From assembly GCF_004000885.1 (NCBI RefSeq), contig NZ_BIMC01000004.1, positions 186,001-250,000 on the forward strand: a stretch of DNA of 64,000 nucleotides. Reading direction: 5' to 3'. Shown here in pieces: positions 35,873-44,697 of the stretch. Position numbers and translations under genes: made by a program. The notes under the pieces were generated by a model. It saw nothing but the letters and a program-made list of their open reading frames with translations. It ran no database searches and was not told the DNA's origin. The number at the start of each line of letters is the position of its first letter. Position 1 is the first letter of the stretch. The DNA is from Paenibacillus glucanolyticus NBRC 15330 (GTDB lineage: Bacteria; Bacillota; Bacilli; Paenibacillales; Paenibacillaceae).

Positions 35873-35900
35873 TTGTAATCCGAAAAAAAGAGAGTACAAT
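35873..35900 (+). promoter_or_regulatory. SigA promoter of lpdV
   Basis: TTGTAA (35873-35878), a 16-base spacer and TACAAT (35895-35900). A small CGGATT/AATCCG hairpin overlaps the -35 and spacer. Confidence 0.5.
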
Positions 35901-35937
35901 GATAGTGAAAACTGGACTTATTATGGAGGTGCCGTTT

Positions 35938-37359
35938 GTGGCTATAACTTGTGACGTAGCAATTCTTGGCGGGGGAACCGGTGGTTATGTAGCTGCCATT
36001 CGTGCTGCCCAGCTTGGCAAAAATGTGGTCATCATTGAACAGGACAAACTGGGGGGAACCTGTCTTCACCGCGGTTGTATTCCCAGCAAAGCATTGCTTC
36101 GCAGTGCTGAACTGTATGCAGAAATGAAGGATAGCGAGAGTTACGGAATCGAGACGAACGGGATTCGGCTGTCATTTGGCAACGTGCAGAAGCGTAAAGA
36201 CGGCATCGTGGATAAGCTGCATCAGGGCGTCCAATATTTAATGCGTAAAAATAAAATCACCGTCATACAAGGAAAAGGGAGAGTCATCGGTCCATCGATT
36301 TTCTCCCCGCGGAGCGGTGCTGTGGCGGTTGAGCTTCCGGATGGGGAGATGGAGACGGTGGTTCCCGCCCATCTGATCATTGCGACCGGATCGCGGCCGC
36401 GTCACTTACCGGGCCTTGAGCCGGACGGCATACATATACTGACAAGCGATCATGCACTTCAACTGGAGGAGCTTCCTTCATCCATTATGATCGTAGGGGG
36501 CGGCGTCATCGGCGTGGAATGGGCCTCCATGCTGAACGATTTTGGCGTGAAGGTGACGGTAGTAGAGGCCTCCGCTCATCTGCTGCCATCCGAAGATGAA
36601 GAAATCGGGCGAGCGCTTACGAAGATGCTTTCCGCCAGAGGCGTTGAGGTGATCACGAACATTAATCTTTTGACCGACAGCTGCGAAATCCAGGATCATA
36701 GCGTCTCCATTACGATCGAGCAAGGCGATGAGACAAGAAGGTTATCCGCGGACAAGCTGCTCCTCTCAGTCGGAAGAGTAGGCAATACCGAGAATATTGG
36801 CCTTGAGAATACCGATGTTCGGGTGGAGAACGGTGTAATAACGGTGAATGCGAATATGCAGACGACAGAGCCTCACATATATGCGATCGGAGATTGCATC
36901 GGGGGGCTTCAGCTTGCCCATGCGGCGAGTCATGAAGGCATTGCGGCCGTAAACCATCTGTCGGGCGAGAAGTCGGAGACTTTCCGCAGTGAATGGATTC
37001 CTCGCTGTGTATACACCCGTCATGAGGCGGCGAGCGTTGGTCTGACCGAGAAGCAGGCCAGAGAACGCGGGCATGAGATCAAGATTGGGAAATTCCCGTT
37101 TTCGGCGATTGGCAAATCACTGATCCATGGAACGAAGGAAGGGTTTGTTAAAGTCATTGCCGATCAGAAGACACAGGATATTCTGGGTGTGCATATGGTG
37201 GGTCCGCATGTAACGGAGCTGATTGGTCAAGCGGCATTAGCTCAAGTGCTGGATGCGACACCATGGGAAGTGGGGACGGCTGTCCATGCCCATCCGTCTT
37301 TGTCGGAAATTATAGGCGAAGCGATGCTTGCGGTGGATGGACGGGCTATTGGTTTGTAG
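35938..37359 (+). CDS. lpdV: dihydrolipoamide dehydrogenase, E3 of the branched-chain complex
   Basis: FAD enzyme that reoxidises dihydrolipoamide and passes electrons to NAD. 473 residues. FAD loop G-G-G-T-G-G-Y, redox disulfide G-G-T-C-L-H-R-G-C-I-P-S-K, NAD loop V-G-G-G-V-I-G-V-E-W, and active-site H-A-H-P-S-L-S-E near the C-terminus. The frame opens at 35839, but GGAGGT is seven bases before GTG 35938. First of lpdV-bkdAA-bkdAB-bkdB, the E3 of the complex that makes branched acyl-CoA primers. Confidence 0.95.
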   Translation: MAITCDVAILGGGTGGYVAAIRAAQLGKNVVIIEQDKLGGTCLHRGCIPSKALLRSAELYAEMKDSESYGIETNGIRLSFGNVQKRKDGIVDKLHQGVQYLMRKNKITVIQGKGRVIGPSIFSPRSGAVAVELPDGEMETVVPAHLIIATGSRPRHLPGLEPDGIHILTSDHALQLEELPSSIMIVGGGVIGVEWASMLNDFGVKVTVVEASAHLLPSEDEEIGRALTKMLSARGVEVITNINLLTDSCEIQDHSVSITIEQGDETRRLSADKLLLSVGRVGNTENIGLENTDVRVENGVITVNANMQTTEPHIYAIGDCIGGLQLAHAASHEGIAAVNHLSGEKSETFRSEWIPRCVYTRHEAASVGLTEKQARERGHEIKIGKFPFSAIGKSLIHGTKEGFVKVIADQKTQDILGVHMVGPHVTELIGQAALAQVLDATPWEVGTAVHAHPSLSEIIGEAMLAVDGRAIGL

Positions 37360-37534
37360 AGATGAGTGTATTCTTTTGTGGAATCCCTCATTTCTTTTTG
37401 CGGAGAAAGGGATTATAATAACATTAAGCCAAGTCTTAGTACCAGGTTTTAATACTTGATCTAATATGCCCCCTTCTTAACGAAATGGGCAGGTCAAGCC
37501 TGATAGTCATGGCTCACATAAAGGAGGGATCTCC

Positions 37535-38575
37535 ATGAAAGAACATGAAACGGTTACGGCGAACAACAATAGGCATGAGCAGCTTGGACTGACCGACGGA
37601 CAAGTGCTAGACATGTACAAATATATGGTACTGGCGCGAAAGTTCGATGAGCGCAACCTGCTGCTGCAGCGTGCGGGCAAAATTAATTTTCACGTATCGG
37701 GTATCGGGCAGGAGGCATGCCAGGTTGCTGCTGCTTTTGCACTGGACCGGGAGAAGGATTATTTCTTACCATACTACCGTGACTACGGATTTGTAATGGC
37801 CGTTGGCATGACGCCTCGGGAATTGATGCTGTCGGCATTTGCCAAGGCTGAAGATCCGAACAGCGGGGGACGCCAGATGCCAGGACACTTCGGCAGCAAG
37901 CGTCTGCGGATTGTGACGGGCTCAAGCCCGGTGACAACCCAGGTTCCGCATGCGGTCGGTATTGCGCTTGCCGCGAAAATGCAGAAGAAGGACTTTGTAT
38001 CGTTTGTTACATTTGGTGAAGGATCAAGCAATCAGGGCGATTTTCATGAGGGCTGCAACTTTGCAGGTGTTCACAAGCTTCCTGTCATTATCATGTGTGA
38101 GAATAACCAATATGCCATCTCGGTGCCGCTTCATAAACAGATTAGCGGTAAGGTGAGCGATCGTGCTCTTGGGTATGGCTTCCCTGGTATTCGAGTAGAC
38201 GGCAATGATGCGCTTGAAGTGTACGCAGCCGTGAAGGAAGCACGCGAACGTGCGATTCGCGGGGAAGGACCTACGCTGATTGAATCCATGATGTACCGTT
38301 TGTCCCCTCATTCCACATCGGATAACGATCTGGCTTACCGGACAAAAGAAGAGGTTGAAGAGAACTGGAAAAAAGACGGCGTTGCCCGCTTTAAGACCTA
38401 TTTAATCGACCTTGGGCTCTGGGACGAAACACGCGATCAGGATCTGGTCGCACAATTGAATCTGGAGATCAAAGAAGCGACGGAATCTGCAGACCTGGCT
38501 CCGTTTCCGAAGCCGGAAGATACGCTTCTTCACGTATATGCCGATGATGAAGGGGGCGCAGCAGAATGGCGGTAA
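37535..38575 (+). CDS. bkdAA: branched-chain 2-oxoacid dehydrogenase E1 alpha subunit
   Basis: Thiamin-diphosphate-dependent decarboxylation of 2-oxoisovalerate and related acids. 346 residues: F-H-V-S-G-I-G-Q-E-A, the thiamin motif G-E-G-S-S-N-Q-G-D-F-H-E-G-C-N-F and C-E-N-N-Q-Y-A-I-S-V, and the phosphorylation-loop region Y-R-L-S-P-H-S-T-S-D. Ribosome site AAGGAGGG. The spacer before it (37360-37534) holds a TATAAT but no matching -35. The gene overlaps bkdAB by ten bases. Confidence 0.95.
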   Translation: MKEHETVTANNNRHEQLGLTDGQVLDMYKYMVLARKFDERNLLLQRAGKINFHVSGIGQEACQVAAAFALDREKDYFLPYYRDYGFVMAVGMTPRELMLSAFAKAEDPNSGGRQMPGHFGSKRLRIVTGSSPVTTQVPHAVGIALAAKMQKKDFVSFVTFGEGSSNQGDFHEGCNFAGVHKLPVIIMCENNQYAISVPLHKQISGKVSDRALGYGFPGIRVDGNDALEVYAAVKEARERAIRGEGPTLIESMMYRLSPHSTSDNDLAYRTKEEVEENWKKDGVARFKTYLIDLGLWDETRDQDLVAQLNLEIKEATESADLAPFPKPEDTLLHVYADDEGGAAEWR

Positions 38576-39552
38576 TGGAGTATATAGATGCAATTCGTCT
38601 GGCCATGAAGGAAGAGATGGAGCGTGACGAATCGGTATTCGTCCTTGGTGAGGACGTTGGCGTAAAAGGCGGCGTATTCACCACAACCAAAGGTTTAATG
38701 GACCAGTTCGGGGAAGCACGGGTGCTTGACACGCCGCTGGCAGAATCCGCGATTGCCGGCGTGGCGATTGGTGCTGCGATGTATGGCATGAAGCCGATTG
38801 CCGAGATGCAATATTCCGACTTTATGTTCCCGGCTACCAATCAGATTATTAGCGAAGCGGCAAAAATCCGCTATCGTTCCAATAACGATTGGAGCTGCCC
38901 GGTTGTCATTCGTGCACCTATTGGCGGCGGGATATTCGGGGGATTGTATCATTCCCAATGTCCGGAATCCGTTTTCTTTGGAACACCGGGACTTAAGATT
39001 GTTGCCCCATTCTCAGCTTATGATGCCAAGGGACTGCTCAAAGCGGCTGTACGCGACCCGGACCCGGTGCTGTTCTTTGAGAATAAGAAGTGTTACAAAC
39101 TAATAACCGGCGATGTTCCGGACGATGATTACGTTGTACCGATTGGCAAAGCAAATTTGCTGCGTGAAGGATCGGACATTACGGTAATCAGCTACAGCAT
39201 GCCTCTGCATTTTGTTATGCAGGCTGCCGAGGAGCTTGAGAACGAAGAGGGCATCAGCGCCCATGTCCTGGATTTGCGTACCATTCAACCGCTTGACCGG
39301 GAAGCGATTATCGAAGCAGCCCGTACAACGGGCAAAGTGCTGATCGTGCATGAGGATAATAAGACCGGCGGCGTTGGAGGGGAAGTATCCGCTATTATTG
39401 CGGAGCATTGCCTCTACGATTTGGATGCCCCGATTATGCGTCTCTGTGGTCCGGATGTACCGGCCATGCCAATCAGTCCACCGATGGAGAAGTTCTTTAT
39501 GCTTAACAAGGACAAAGTCAAAGAATCCATGCGTCAATTGGCGCTTTATTAA
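38566..39552 (+). CDS. bkdAB: branched-chain 2-oxoacid dehydrogenase E1 beta subunit
   Basis: 328 residues; partner of the alpha subunit, forming the transketolase-like half of E1. Motifs: V-L-G-E-D-V-G-V-K-G-G-V-F, Q-Y-S-D-F-M-F-P-A-T-N-Q-I, and V-H-E-D-N-K-T-G-G-V-G-G-E. It begins within the bkdAA stop region (ATG 38566), so translation is coupled. The operon does not include the ptb, bcd, buk or bkdR genes found with it in B. subtilis. Confidence 0.95.
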   Translation: MAVMEYIDAIRLAMKEEMERDESVFVLGEDVGVKGGVFTTTKGLMDQFGEARVLDTPLAESAIAGVAIGAAMYGMKPIAEMQYSDFMFPATNQIISEAAKIRYRSNNDWSCPVVIRAPIGGGIFGGLYHSQCPESVFFGTPGLKIVAPFSAYDAKGLLKAAVRDPDPVLFFENKKCYKLITGDVPDDDYVVPIGKANLLREGSDITVISYSMPLHFVMQAAEELENEEGISAHVLDLRTIQPLDREAIIEAARTTGKVLIVHEDNKTGGVGGEVSAIIAEHCLYDLDAPIMRLCGPDVPAMPISPPMEKFFMLNKDKVKESMRQLALY

Positions 39553-39570
39553 GAACAGGGAGTTGTGAGC

Positions 39571-40980
39571 ATGTCTGAAAATCAGAAATTGACCGATGTT
39601 ACGATGCCTCAGCTGGCGGAATCCCTTGTTTCCGCGACAATTGCCAAATGGCTGAAGAAGCCGGGGGATTCCATAGAGCAGTACGAACCGATCTGCGAAG
39701 TGATTACCGATAAGGTTAATGCGGAGATTCCATCTACGCTGGATGGCGTCATGGGAGAGATTCTTGCCCAGGAAGGTCAAACCGTTAATGTAGGTGAGGT
39801 TATTTGCCGGATATCGGTTGCTTCCGCTCAGGAGGCAGCGGTGTTGTCACATACGGCAGTCAACCGAAGTGCTTCCACAGCGGGTCAACCCCAAGAGGGT
39901 ACTAATGAAGCGTATTCGATGCGCTCGCGTTATTCACCGGCGGTGCAGAGTCTGGCTGCAGAGCACCGGATTGACCTCTCGCAAGTACAGGGCTCCGGCA
40001 TGGGTGGAAGAATAACGCGTAAGGATGTACTGGCTTATATCGAAAAAGGTGGAGCAGCCGCAAGTTATGCGGCCGAAGGAGCGGCCTTCAATCCATCGCA
40101 AGCCCCGAAAGAGACGGTACAGCATCGTTCGATGTCACCATTTGAAGGTCTGCAGCATCAGACGCCGTCGGAACCGTCGCCACCGCTCGGTACGGCTATC
40201 CCGAATGTGCGCCACTCCGGGCTGCATCTGACGGAATCGCCGAAGATTCCAACCATCGAAGTGGAAGGAATGGAGGGCGGAAGATCGGAATATTTTATTG
40301 ACGTTACTCCAATGCGCAATGCAATCGCTAGAAATATGCGTCAAAGCGTGACGGAAATCCCGCACGCCTGGACCATGATTGAAGTAGATGTGACCAACAT
40401 TGTGCTGCTTCGCAATCAGCTGAAGGACGAGTTTAAGCGCAAGGAAGGAGTTAATCTCACCTACCTGGCCTTCTTGCTCAAAGCCGTTGTGAACGCAATT
40501 AAAGATTATCCGATCATGAATTCCTTCTGGGCAGTGGATAAAATCGTGGTGAAGCGCGATATCAATCTATCACTGGCAGTCGGAACAGAGGATTCCGTGC
40601 TGACGCCGGTTATTCATCGTGCCGATCAGAAGAACATTGCCGGATTGGCAAGAGAGATCGAGGAGCTGGCACGCAAGACACGCGAGGGCAAGCTTAAGCT
40701 GGACGATATGCAGGGCGGGACGTTTACGGTAAACAATACGGGATCCTTCGGTTCGATTCTGTCGTATCCGATCATCAACTACCCGCAGGCGGCGATTCTG
40801 ACCTTTGAATCCATCGTTAAAAAGCCGGTTGTCATCAATGACATGATTGCTGTTCGCTCGATGGCGAATCTGTGTCTGTCTCTGGATCATCGGATTTTGG
40901 ATGGCGTCATCTGCGGAAGGTTCCTGCAGCGTGTTAAAGATAACCTCGAAGGTTATACCTTGGATACAAAGCTCTACTAA
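39571..40980 (+). CDS. bkdB: branched-chain 2-oxoacid dehydrogenase E2, lipoyl transacylase
   Basis: Core of the complex, transferring the acyl group from lipoyl-lysine to CoA. 469 residues. One lipoyl domain (Lys in I-T-D-K-V-N-A-E-I-P), a linker, the E1/E3-binding domain (Y-S-P-A-V-Q-S-L-A-A-E, G-G-R-I-T-R-K-D-V), a second long linker (about 165-240, rich in Pro, His, Ser), and the catalytic domain with L-D-H-R-I-L-D-G. AGGGAG eight bases before ATG 39571; GTG 39565 is too close. Its lipoyl group could be supplied through LipB, encoded next. Confidence 0.95.
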   Translation: MSENQKLTDVTMPQLAESLVSATIAKWLKKPGDSIEQYEPICEVITDKVNAEIPSTLDGVMGEILAQEGQTVNVGEVICRISVASAQEAAVLSHTAVNRSASTAGQPQEGTNEAYSMRSRYSPAVQSLAAEHRIDLSQVQGSGMGGRITRKDVLAYIEKGGAAASYAAEGAAFNPSQAPKETVQHRSMSPFEGLQHQTPSEPSPPLGTAIPNVRHSGLHLTESPKIPTIEVEGMEGGRSEYFIDVTPMRNAIARNMRQSVTEIPHAWTMIEVDVTNIVLLRNQLKDEFKRKEGVNLTYLAFLLKAVVNAIKDYPIMNSFWAVDKIVVKRDINLSLAVGTEDSVLTPVIHRADQKNIAGLAREIEELARKTREGKLKLDDMQGGTFTVNNTGSFGSILSYPIINYPQAAILTFESIVKKPVVINDMIAVRSMANLCLSLDHRILDGVICGRFLQRVKDNLEGYTLDTKLY

Positions 40981-41064
40981 AAATTGCCGTTTTTTTCGTA
41001 TGAAGTCAGTGGCATAAAGTTTTCATTAGGTTAGTCGGAACCCTATGAAAGAAGGCGTGAGCAG

Positions 41065-41745
41065 ATGAATAAACCGTTAGACGTATCGTATACGCCAATT
41101 GTAGATTATGGTATGGCCTGGGAACTTCAGAAATTGCATGTTTCTGCCATTGATCAAGGGGAGCGTCACGAAAGTTTGATGCTCCTTCAGCATCCTCCAA
41201 CCTATACGATGGGTTCACAGCGCCATCCGGAGCATTTGCTGCTTAGTAAAGAGGAGCTGGAGAAACAGGGAATCGGCCTGTTTGAAATTGATCGTGGCGG
41301 AGATATTACATATCATGGACCAGGGCAGCTGGTCGGATATCCGCTGCTGCTTCTGGATGGCGGGAAGAATTTGAATCTGCACGGATTTCTTCGCGATGTG
41401 GAACAGGTTATTATTGATTACCTGGCCTCCTATCATATTGAAGCAGGGCGCAAACCCGAATATACCGGGGTATGGGTAGGGGATTCGAAAATCTGCGCAA
41501 TTGGCGTTAAGTTTAATAAATGTCGACAGCATCGCGGATTTGTGACGAGCCACGGGTTTGCGTTTAATATTAAATCCGGAATTGCCGACGCGGGCTTCTC
41601 AGGCATCATTCCATGCGGAATACAGGAATTTGGTGTAACTTCGCTGGAGGATTGTACGGGGCATACGTTTGAAGTAGAGGAAGTAGCCCGGGAGATCGTG
41701 CCTTACTTCACCCGGGTATTTCCATATGAGGCTCATTGGTTGTAA
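41065..41745 (+). CDS. lipB: octanoyl-[acyl carrier protein] transferase LipB
   Basis: Moves octanoyl groups from ACP to the lipoyl domains of E2-type proteins before sulfur insertion by LipA. 226 residues. Family motifs R-G-G-D-I-T-Y-H-G-P-G-Q-L-V-G-Y-P, catalytic Lys142 in S-K-I-C-A-I-G-V-K and catalytic Cys184 in G-I-I-P-C-G-I. Note that B. subtilis uses the LipM/LipL pair rather than LipB. The position right behind the lipoylated E2 gene suggests matched supply. ATG 41065 follows AAAGAAGG. Confidence 0.93.
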   Translation: MNKPLDVSYTPIVDYGMAWELQKLHVSAIDQGERHESLMLLQHPPTYTMGSQRHPEHLLLSKEELEKQGIGLFEIDRGGDITYHGPGQLVGYPLLLLDGGKNLNLHGFLRDVEQVIIDYLASYHIEAGRKPEYTGVWVGDSKICAIGVKFNKCRQHRGFVTSHGFAFNIKSGIADAGFSGIIPCGIQEFGVTSLEDCTGHTFEVEEVAREIVPYFTRVFPYEAHWL

Positions 41746-41772
41746 ACGGGAGCTGTGAGTAGTGGCAAGGCC

Positions 41773-41874
41773 TTAACGAAGGAACAAAGGCTCAAGTACA
41801 ATCAGAAGCGTTGATCCGATCATAGCAATCAGCATAAGATAGATAACAATTCGAAACCACTTTTTACGTTGCAT
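41773..41874 (-). CDS. Prli42-like stressosome-anchor miniprotein (33 residues)
   Basis: A 33-residue protein (M-Q-R-K-K-W-F-R-I-V then I-Y-L-M-L-I-A-M-I-G-S-T-L-L) with a basic N-terminus, one membrane helix and a short tail. A strong ribosome site AAAGGAG lies seven bases upstream on the minus strand. The basic K-K-x-x-R-I-V-x-Y-x-M-L-I pattern resembles Prli42, a miniprotein that in Listeria anchors the stressosome. The call rests on this pattern and size. It faces lipB tail to tail. Confidence 0.7.
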   Translation of the reverse strand: MQRKKWFRIVIYLMLIAMIGSTLLIVLEPLFLR

Positions 41875-41988
41875 GGTGTAACTCCTTTGAAATAGGTTTA
41901 ATGATGAACAAGACTTGCATCTGCATCATCGATTTAAGAAATGGATATAAGGATATTGTATCGTATCTGCGAAAGAGAGGGAAGTCTA

Positions 41989-43119
41989 GTGATTTCAGAA
42001 GAACGTATCATTCGAGAGTTTATGGAATTAGTTCAGGTGGATAGCGAAACGAAACATGAAGAAGAGATCTCGAAAGTGCTTAAAGATAAATTTACCCGTC
42101 TTGGATTTGATGTCACCGAAGATGATGCAAAGGAAAAAACAGGTCACGGCGCGGGTAATTTGATTATTACCTGGAAAGCGGATCAGGCTGCTGAACAAAC
42201 GCCTAAATTGCTCTTTACCTGCCACATGGATACCGTAACACCCGGTAAAGGCATCAAACCCGTACTTGGTGAAGACGGCTGGATTCGAAGCGACGGCACA
42301 ACCATTCTCGGCGCGGACGACAAAGCGGGAATCGCAGCACTTCTGGAGGGTATTCGGGTAATCCAGGAAAATAACATTCCCCACGGACAAATCCAGTTTG
42401 TGATTACGGTAGGTGAGGAGTCGGGGCTGGTCGGAGCCCGTGCGCTCGATCCCGATTATTTGGACGCGGATATCGGGTTTGCCCTCGATTCCAATGGCGA
42501 ATTGGGTTCGATTGCTGTTGCAGCGCCAACCCAGGCAAAAATCAAGATGATTATCAAAGGAAAATCTGCTCATGCAGGTGTCAATCCGGAGGATGGCATC
42601 AGTGCAATTCAAGTGGCTTCCAAAGCCATATCGAAAATGAAGCTGGGACGCATCGACAAGGAAACCACGGCGAACATCGGCAAGTTTCAGGGCGGGGGCG
42701 CAACGAATATCGTGTGCGACCATGTACAGATTGATGCGGAAGCGCGCAGCATCGTTCAGGAGAAAGTGGATAAACAAGTCAATGATATGCGTGAGGCGCT
42801 CGAAACCACGGTTCGCGAATACAACGCCAATTGCGAGTTCATCAGCGAAATCGTTTATCCAGCATTCAGTTTTAATGAACATGATGAGGTTGTTCAGCTG
42901 GCACAGCGTGCCATCCGTGGATTAGGTTTCCCAACCCGAACCTTCCAGTCCGGCGGTGGCAGTGATGCCAACATTTTCAATGGTCTTGGCATTCCAACCG
43001 TCAATTTGGCCATCGGATATCAAGAAATCCATACCACGCAGGAACGCATTCAAGCGGCTGATCTGGTAAAAGCTGCCCAGATTGTCGTAGGGATTATCCA
43101 AGAAACGGCTAAGGCTTAG
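41989..43119 (+). CDS. M20 family peptidase, PepT-like (YqjE)
   Basis: A zinc-dependent cytosolic peptidase of 376 residues resembling peptidase T and B. subtilis YqjE. Zinc ligands and catalytic acids: C-H-M-D-T-V, G-A-D-D-K-A-G, G-E-E-S-G-L-V-G, L-D-S-N-G and the final histidine in Q-E-I-H-T-T. A dimerisation lid lies around residues 175-290. GAGAGG is eight bases before GTG 41989; the frame from 41941 is rejected. Ends at a bidirectional terminator. Confidence 0.88.
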   Translation: MISEERIIREFMELVQVDSETKHEEEISKVLKDKFTRLGFDVTEDDAKEKTGHGAGNLIITWKADQAAEQTPKLLFTCHMDTVTPGKGIKPVLGEDGWIRSDGTTILGADDKAGIAALLEGIRVIQENNIPHGQIQFVITVGEESGLVGARALDPDYLDADIGFALDSNGELGSIAVAAPTQAKIKMIIKGKSAHAGVNPEDGISAIQVASKAISKMKLGRIDKETTANIGKFQGGGATNIVCDHVQIDAEARSIVQEKVDKQVNDMREALETTVREYNANCEFISEIVYPAFSFNEHDEVVQLAQRAIRGLGFPTRTFQSGGGSDANIFNGLGIPTVNLAIGYQEIHTTQERIQAADLVKAAQIVVGIIQETAKA

Positions 43120-43131
43120 TTGACAGGAATA

Positions 43132-43181
43132 CAATAAAAGAGCCCGAGGCAGACGATGAAGTCCGCTTCGGGCTTTTATTG
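43132..43181. terminator. bidirectional terminator between convergent genes
   Basis: CAATAAAAG with GCCCGA pairs with TCGGGC and TTTTATTG (a two-base bulge in one arm). T-runs lie on both strands. Confidence 0.85.
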
Positions 43182-43193
43182 TGAATTTATCTA

Positions 43194-44408
43194 TCAGTTC
43201 AAGAATGACATCGTCAACGAATTGCCTTCTATTCGTCTCTGTGCAGGCGACCAGGTAGTATGCCAGTTCGTGCTTTCTACAACATGCAGCGCGGCATGGA
43301 TGCTGTCCATGTATTGCTCGATTTCCTTCCGCGCAGGTTCTGATGGATACTGCTCCTCCAGTCGTGAGGAGAGGGATATCAAGGCAGACTGTAAATAACA
43401 GGCAGCTTCGCCGAATCGCGTCTCGGTGTGTTCAGGATAAGACCGTCTTAGCTGCTCCAGCAAGGATGCGGCTTCATCGTATTTTCCTTGGTCATACAGA
43501 CTCTCTGCCGCTATAAAACATACGTTCATACTATAGCTGCCATGTTCTTGGAGAGGGAGCGCTTCCAATTGATTTATTTTGGATACAGCGAGTCCCCTGT
43601 AACCTTCATAATAAAGAAAACAGATCAGTGCATAATCAGTGTGATCGCTGCAATCCGCAAGCAGCTCCTCGGCTACTGATACCATGCCAAGTGATATGGC
43701 GGTACGGGCTAACTCAAGCAATTCGGACATGATGATGAACCTGTCCGGAGCTCTACCTTCCCATTTCCACTCACAGAGCTGTCTGATTCTAGCCAAGTGA
43801 TTCCTTTCGGCTGCTCTCGGGCAGGCCTGCTCTCCTTGGCTGTTCTTGGAGCCATGCAGATAACTGTCAATAAGCTCTATGGCCTCAGGCAGCTGATCGG
43901 TCATAATGAGACAGGACACGTATGGGATGCAGGTATCGGGATTCAAGTTCTCCTGATTGGCAAAACAGAGGGAAGCGAAAGGGTAAGCTCCGATGTAATA
44001 CAACGACCTGCCAACCATTGCATGGGATGCGGGAAAGCGGTTCGTTTCAGCCAATAGCTGCTCATATATAACCTCATCGGTCGTCCCTTGCAGAAGCAGA
44101 AGGGCTGCCCAGTGATTGAGCGCCTCCTGAGCATATGTACCCGCGTGATGCAGGACGGTCTTAAAGGCCTCCTCAGATTTGTGGAAGGCGCGCATACGCA
44201 TGCTTAATAACCCGTACTCAAGCCAGCTTAGGTCAATCTCTTTCCATCCGGAACGGGTATTGTCAGTTGGATCGGACTTCGCAGCTTCCTTGAAACTTTC
44301 CAGAGCCTTATCGAGATACCCGCGTCTTTTGTACCATTTTCCGCGTTCATAATCAGTTGATGGTGGATTTGTAATTGGTTCGGATTCAATAATAGGTAAT
44401 TGTCGCAT
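43194..44408 (-). CDS. TPR-like repeat protein
   Basis: A 404-residue helical protein, with repeated pairs of helices such as W-Y-K-R-R-G-Y-L-D-K-A-L-E-S-F-K-E-A-A and S-L-Y-D-Q-G-K-Y-D-E-A-A-S-L-L-E-Q-L. The TPR pattern (G-x-Y and A-x-x-x-F/L) is clearest at about residues 25-50 and 315-345. No signal peptide or membrane segment. TPR proteins bind other proteins; no partner can be named. ATG 44408 is seven bases after GGGAGG; TTG 44423 abuts that site. Lies between a PepT-like peptidase gene and mciZ. Confidence 0.8.
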   Translation of the reverse strand: MRQLPIIESEPITNPPSTDYERGKWYKRRGYLDKALESFKEAAKSDPTDNTRSGWKEIDLSWLEYGLLSMRMRAFHKSEEAFKTVLHHAGTYAQEALNHWAALLLLQGTTDEVIYEQLLAETNRFPASHAMVGRSLYYIGAYPFASLCFANQENLNPDTCIPYVSCLIMTDQLPEAIELIDSYLHGSKNSQGEQACPRAAERNHLARIRQLCEWKWEGRAPDRFIIMSELLELARTAISLGMVSVAEELLADCSDHTDYALICFLYYEGYRGLAVSKINQLEALPLQEHGSYSMNVCFIAAESLYDQGKYDEAASLLEQLRRSYPEHTETRFGEAACYLQSALISLSSRLEEQYPSEPARKEIEQYMDSIHAALHVVESTNWHTTWSPAQRRIEGNSLTMSFLN

Positions 44409-44505
44409 GTCGAAGCCTCCCAATGGTATAACACCCGTTTAGGTGAAAAGGTCATGGTCTATATTCGAAAAAAACAGAAAAAAGTCGAAAAATAGGTCTT
44501 AGAAC

Positions 44506-44670
44506 CTAATTCTGTGTCCCGCTTTCGCGTTTATTTATTGTATTTTTTGAAATAATATCCATAACTCTCGTCTCTGAGCCCCATTGCTGCTGCCACTGCT
44601 TCAGCATAATCCGAATCTGCCAGGCCTGTCCTACCAAATGAATCGAATGGTCTCCTTTATAGCTTTTCAT
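44506..44670 (-). CDS. mciZ: MciZ-like inhibitor of FtsZ, with a C-terminal tail (54 residues)
   Basis: A 54-residue protein starting M-K-S-Y-K-G-D-H. Its core, H-L-V-G-Q-A-W-Q-I-R-I-M-L-K-Q-W and then I-I-S-K, lines up with B. subtilis MciZ (V-L-V-G-K-A-W-E-I-R-A-K-L-K-E-Y and W-I-S-K). MciZ is made in the mother cell during sporulation and caps FtsZ filaments. The gene is next to nudF, its B. subtilis neighbour. This protein carries about 14 extra C-terminal residues compared with the 40-residue B. subtilis form. GAAGGT lies eight bases before the ATG. Confidence 0.8.
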   Translation of the reverse strand: MKSYKGDHSIHLVGQAWQIRIMLKQWQQQWGSETRVMDIISKNTINKRESGTQN

Positions 44671-44697
44671 GGGTGCTACCTTCTTTCTGCGGAATTT

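Noticed and set aside
44406-44412. TGTCGAA (0A-box sequence) at the start of the TPR-like gene
   Set aside because: It lies at the start codon, has no second box or SigH promoter, and a 7-base match is expected by chance.
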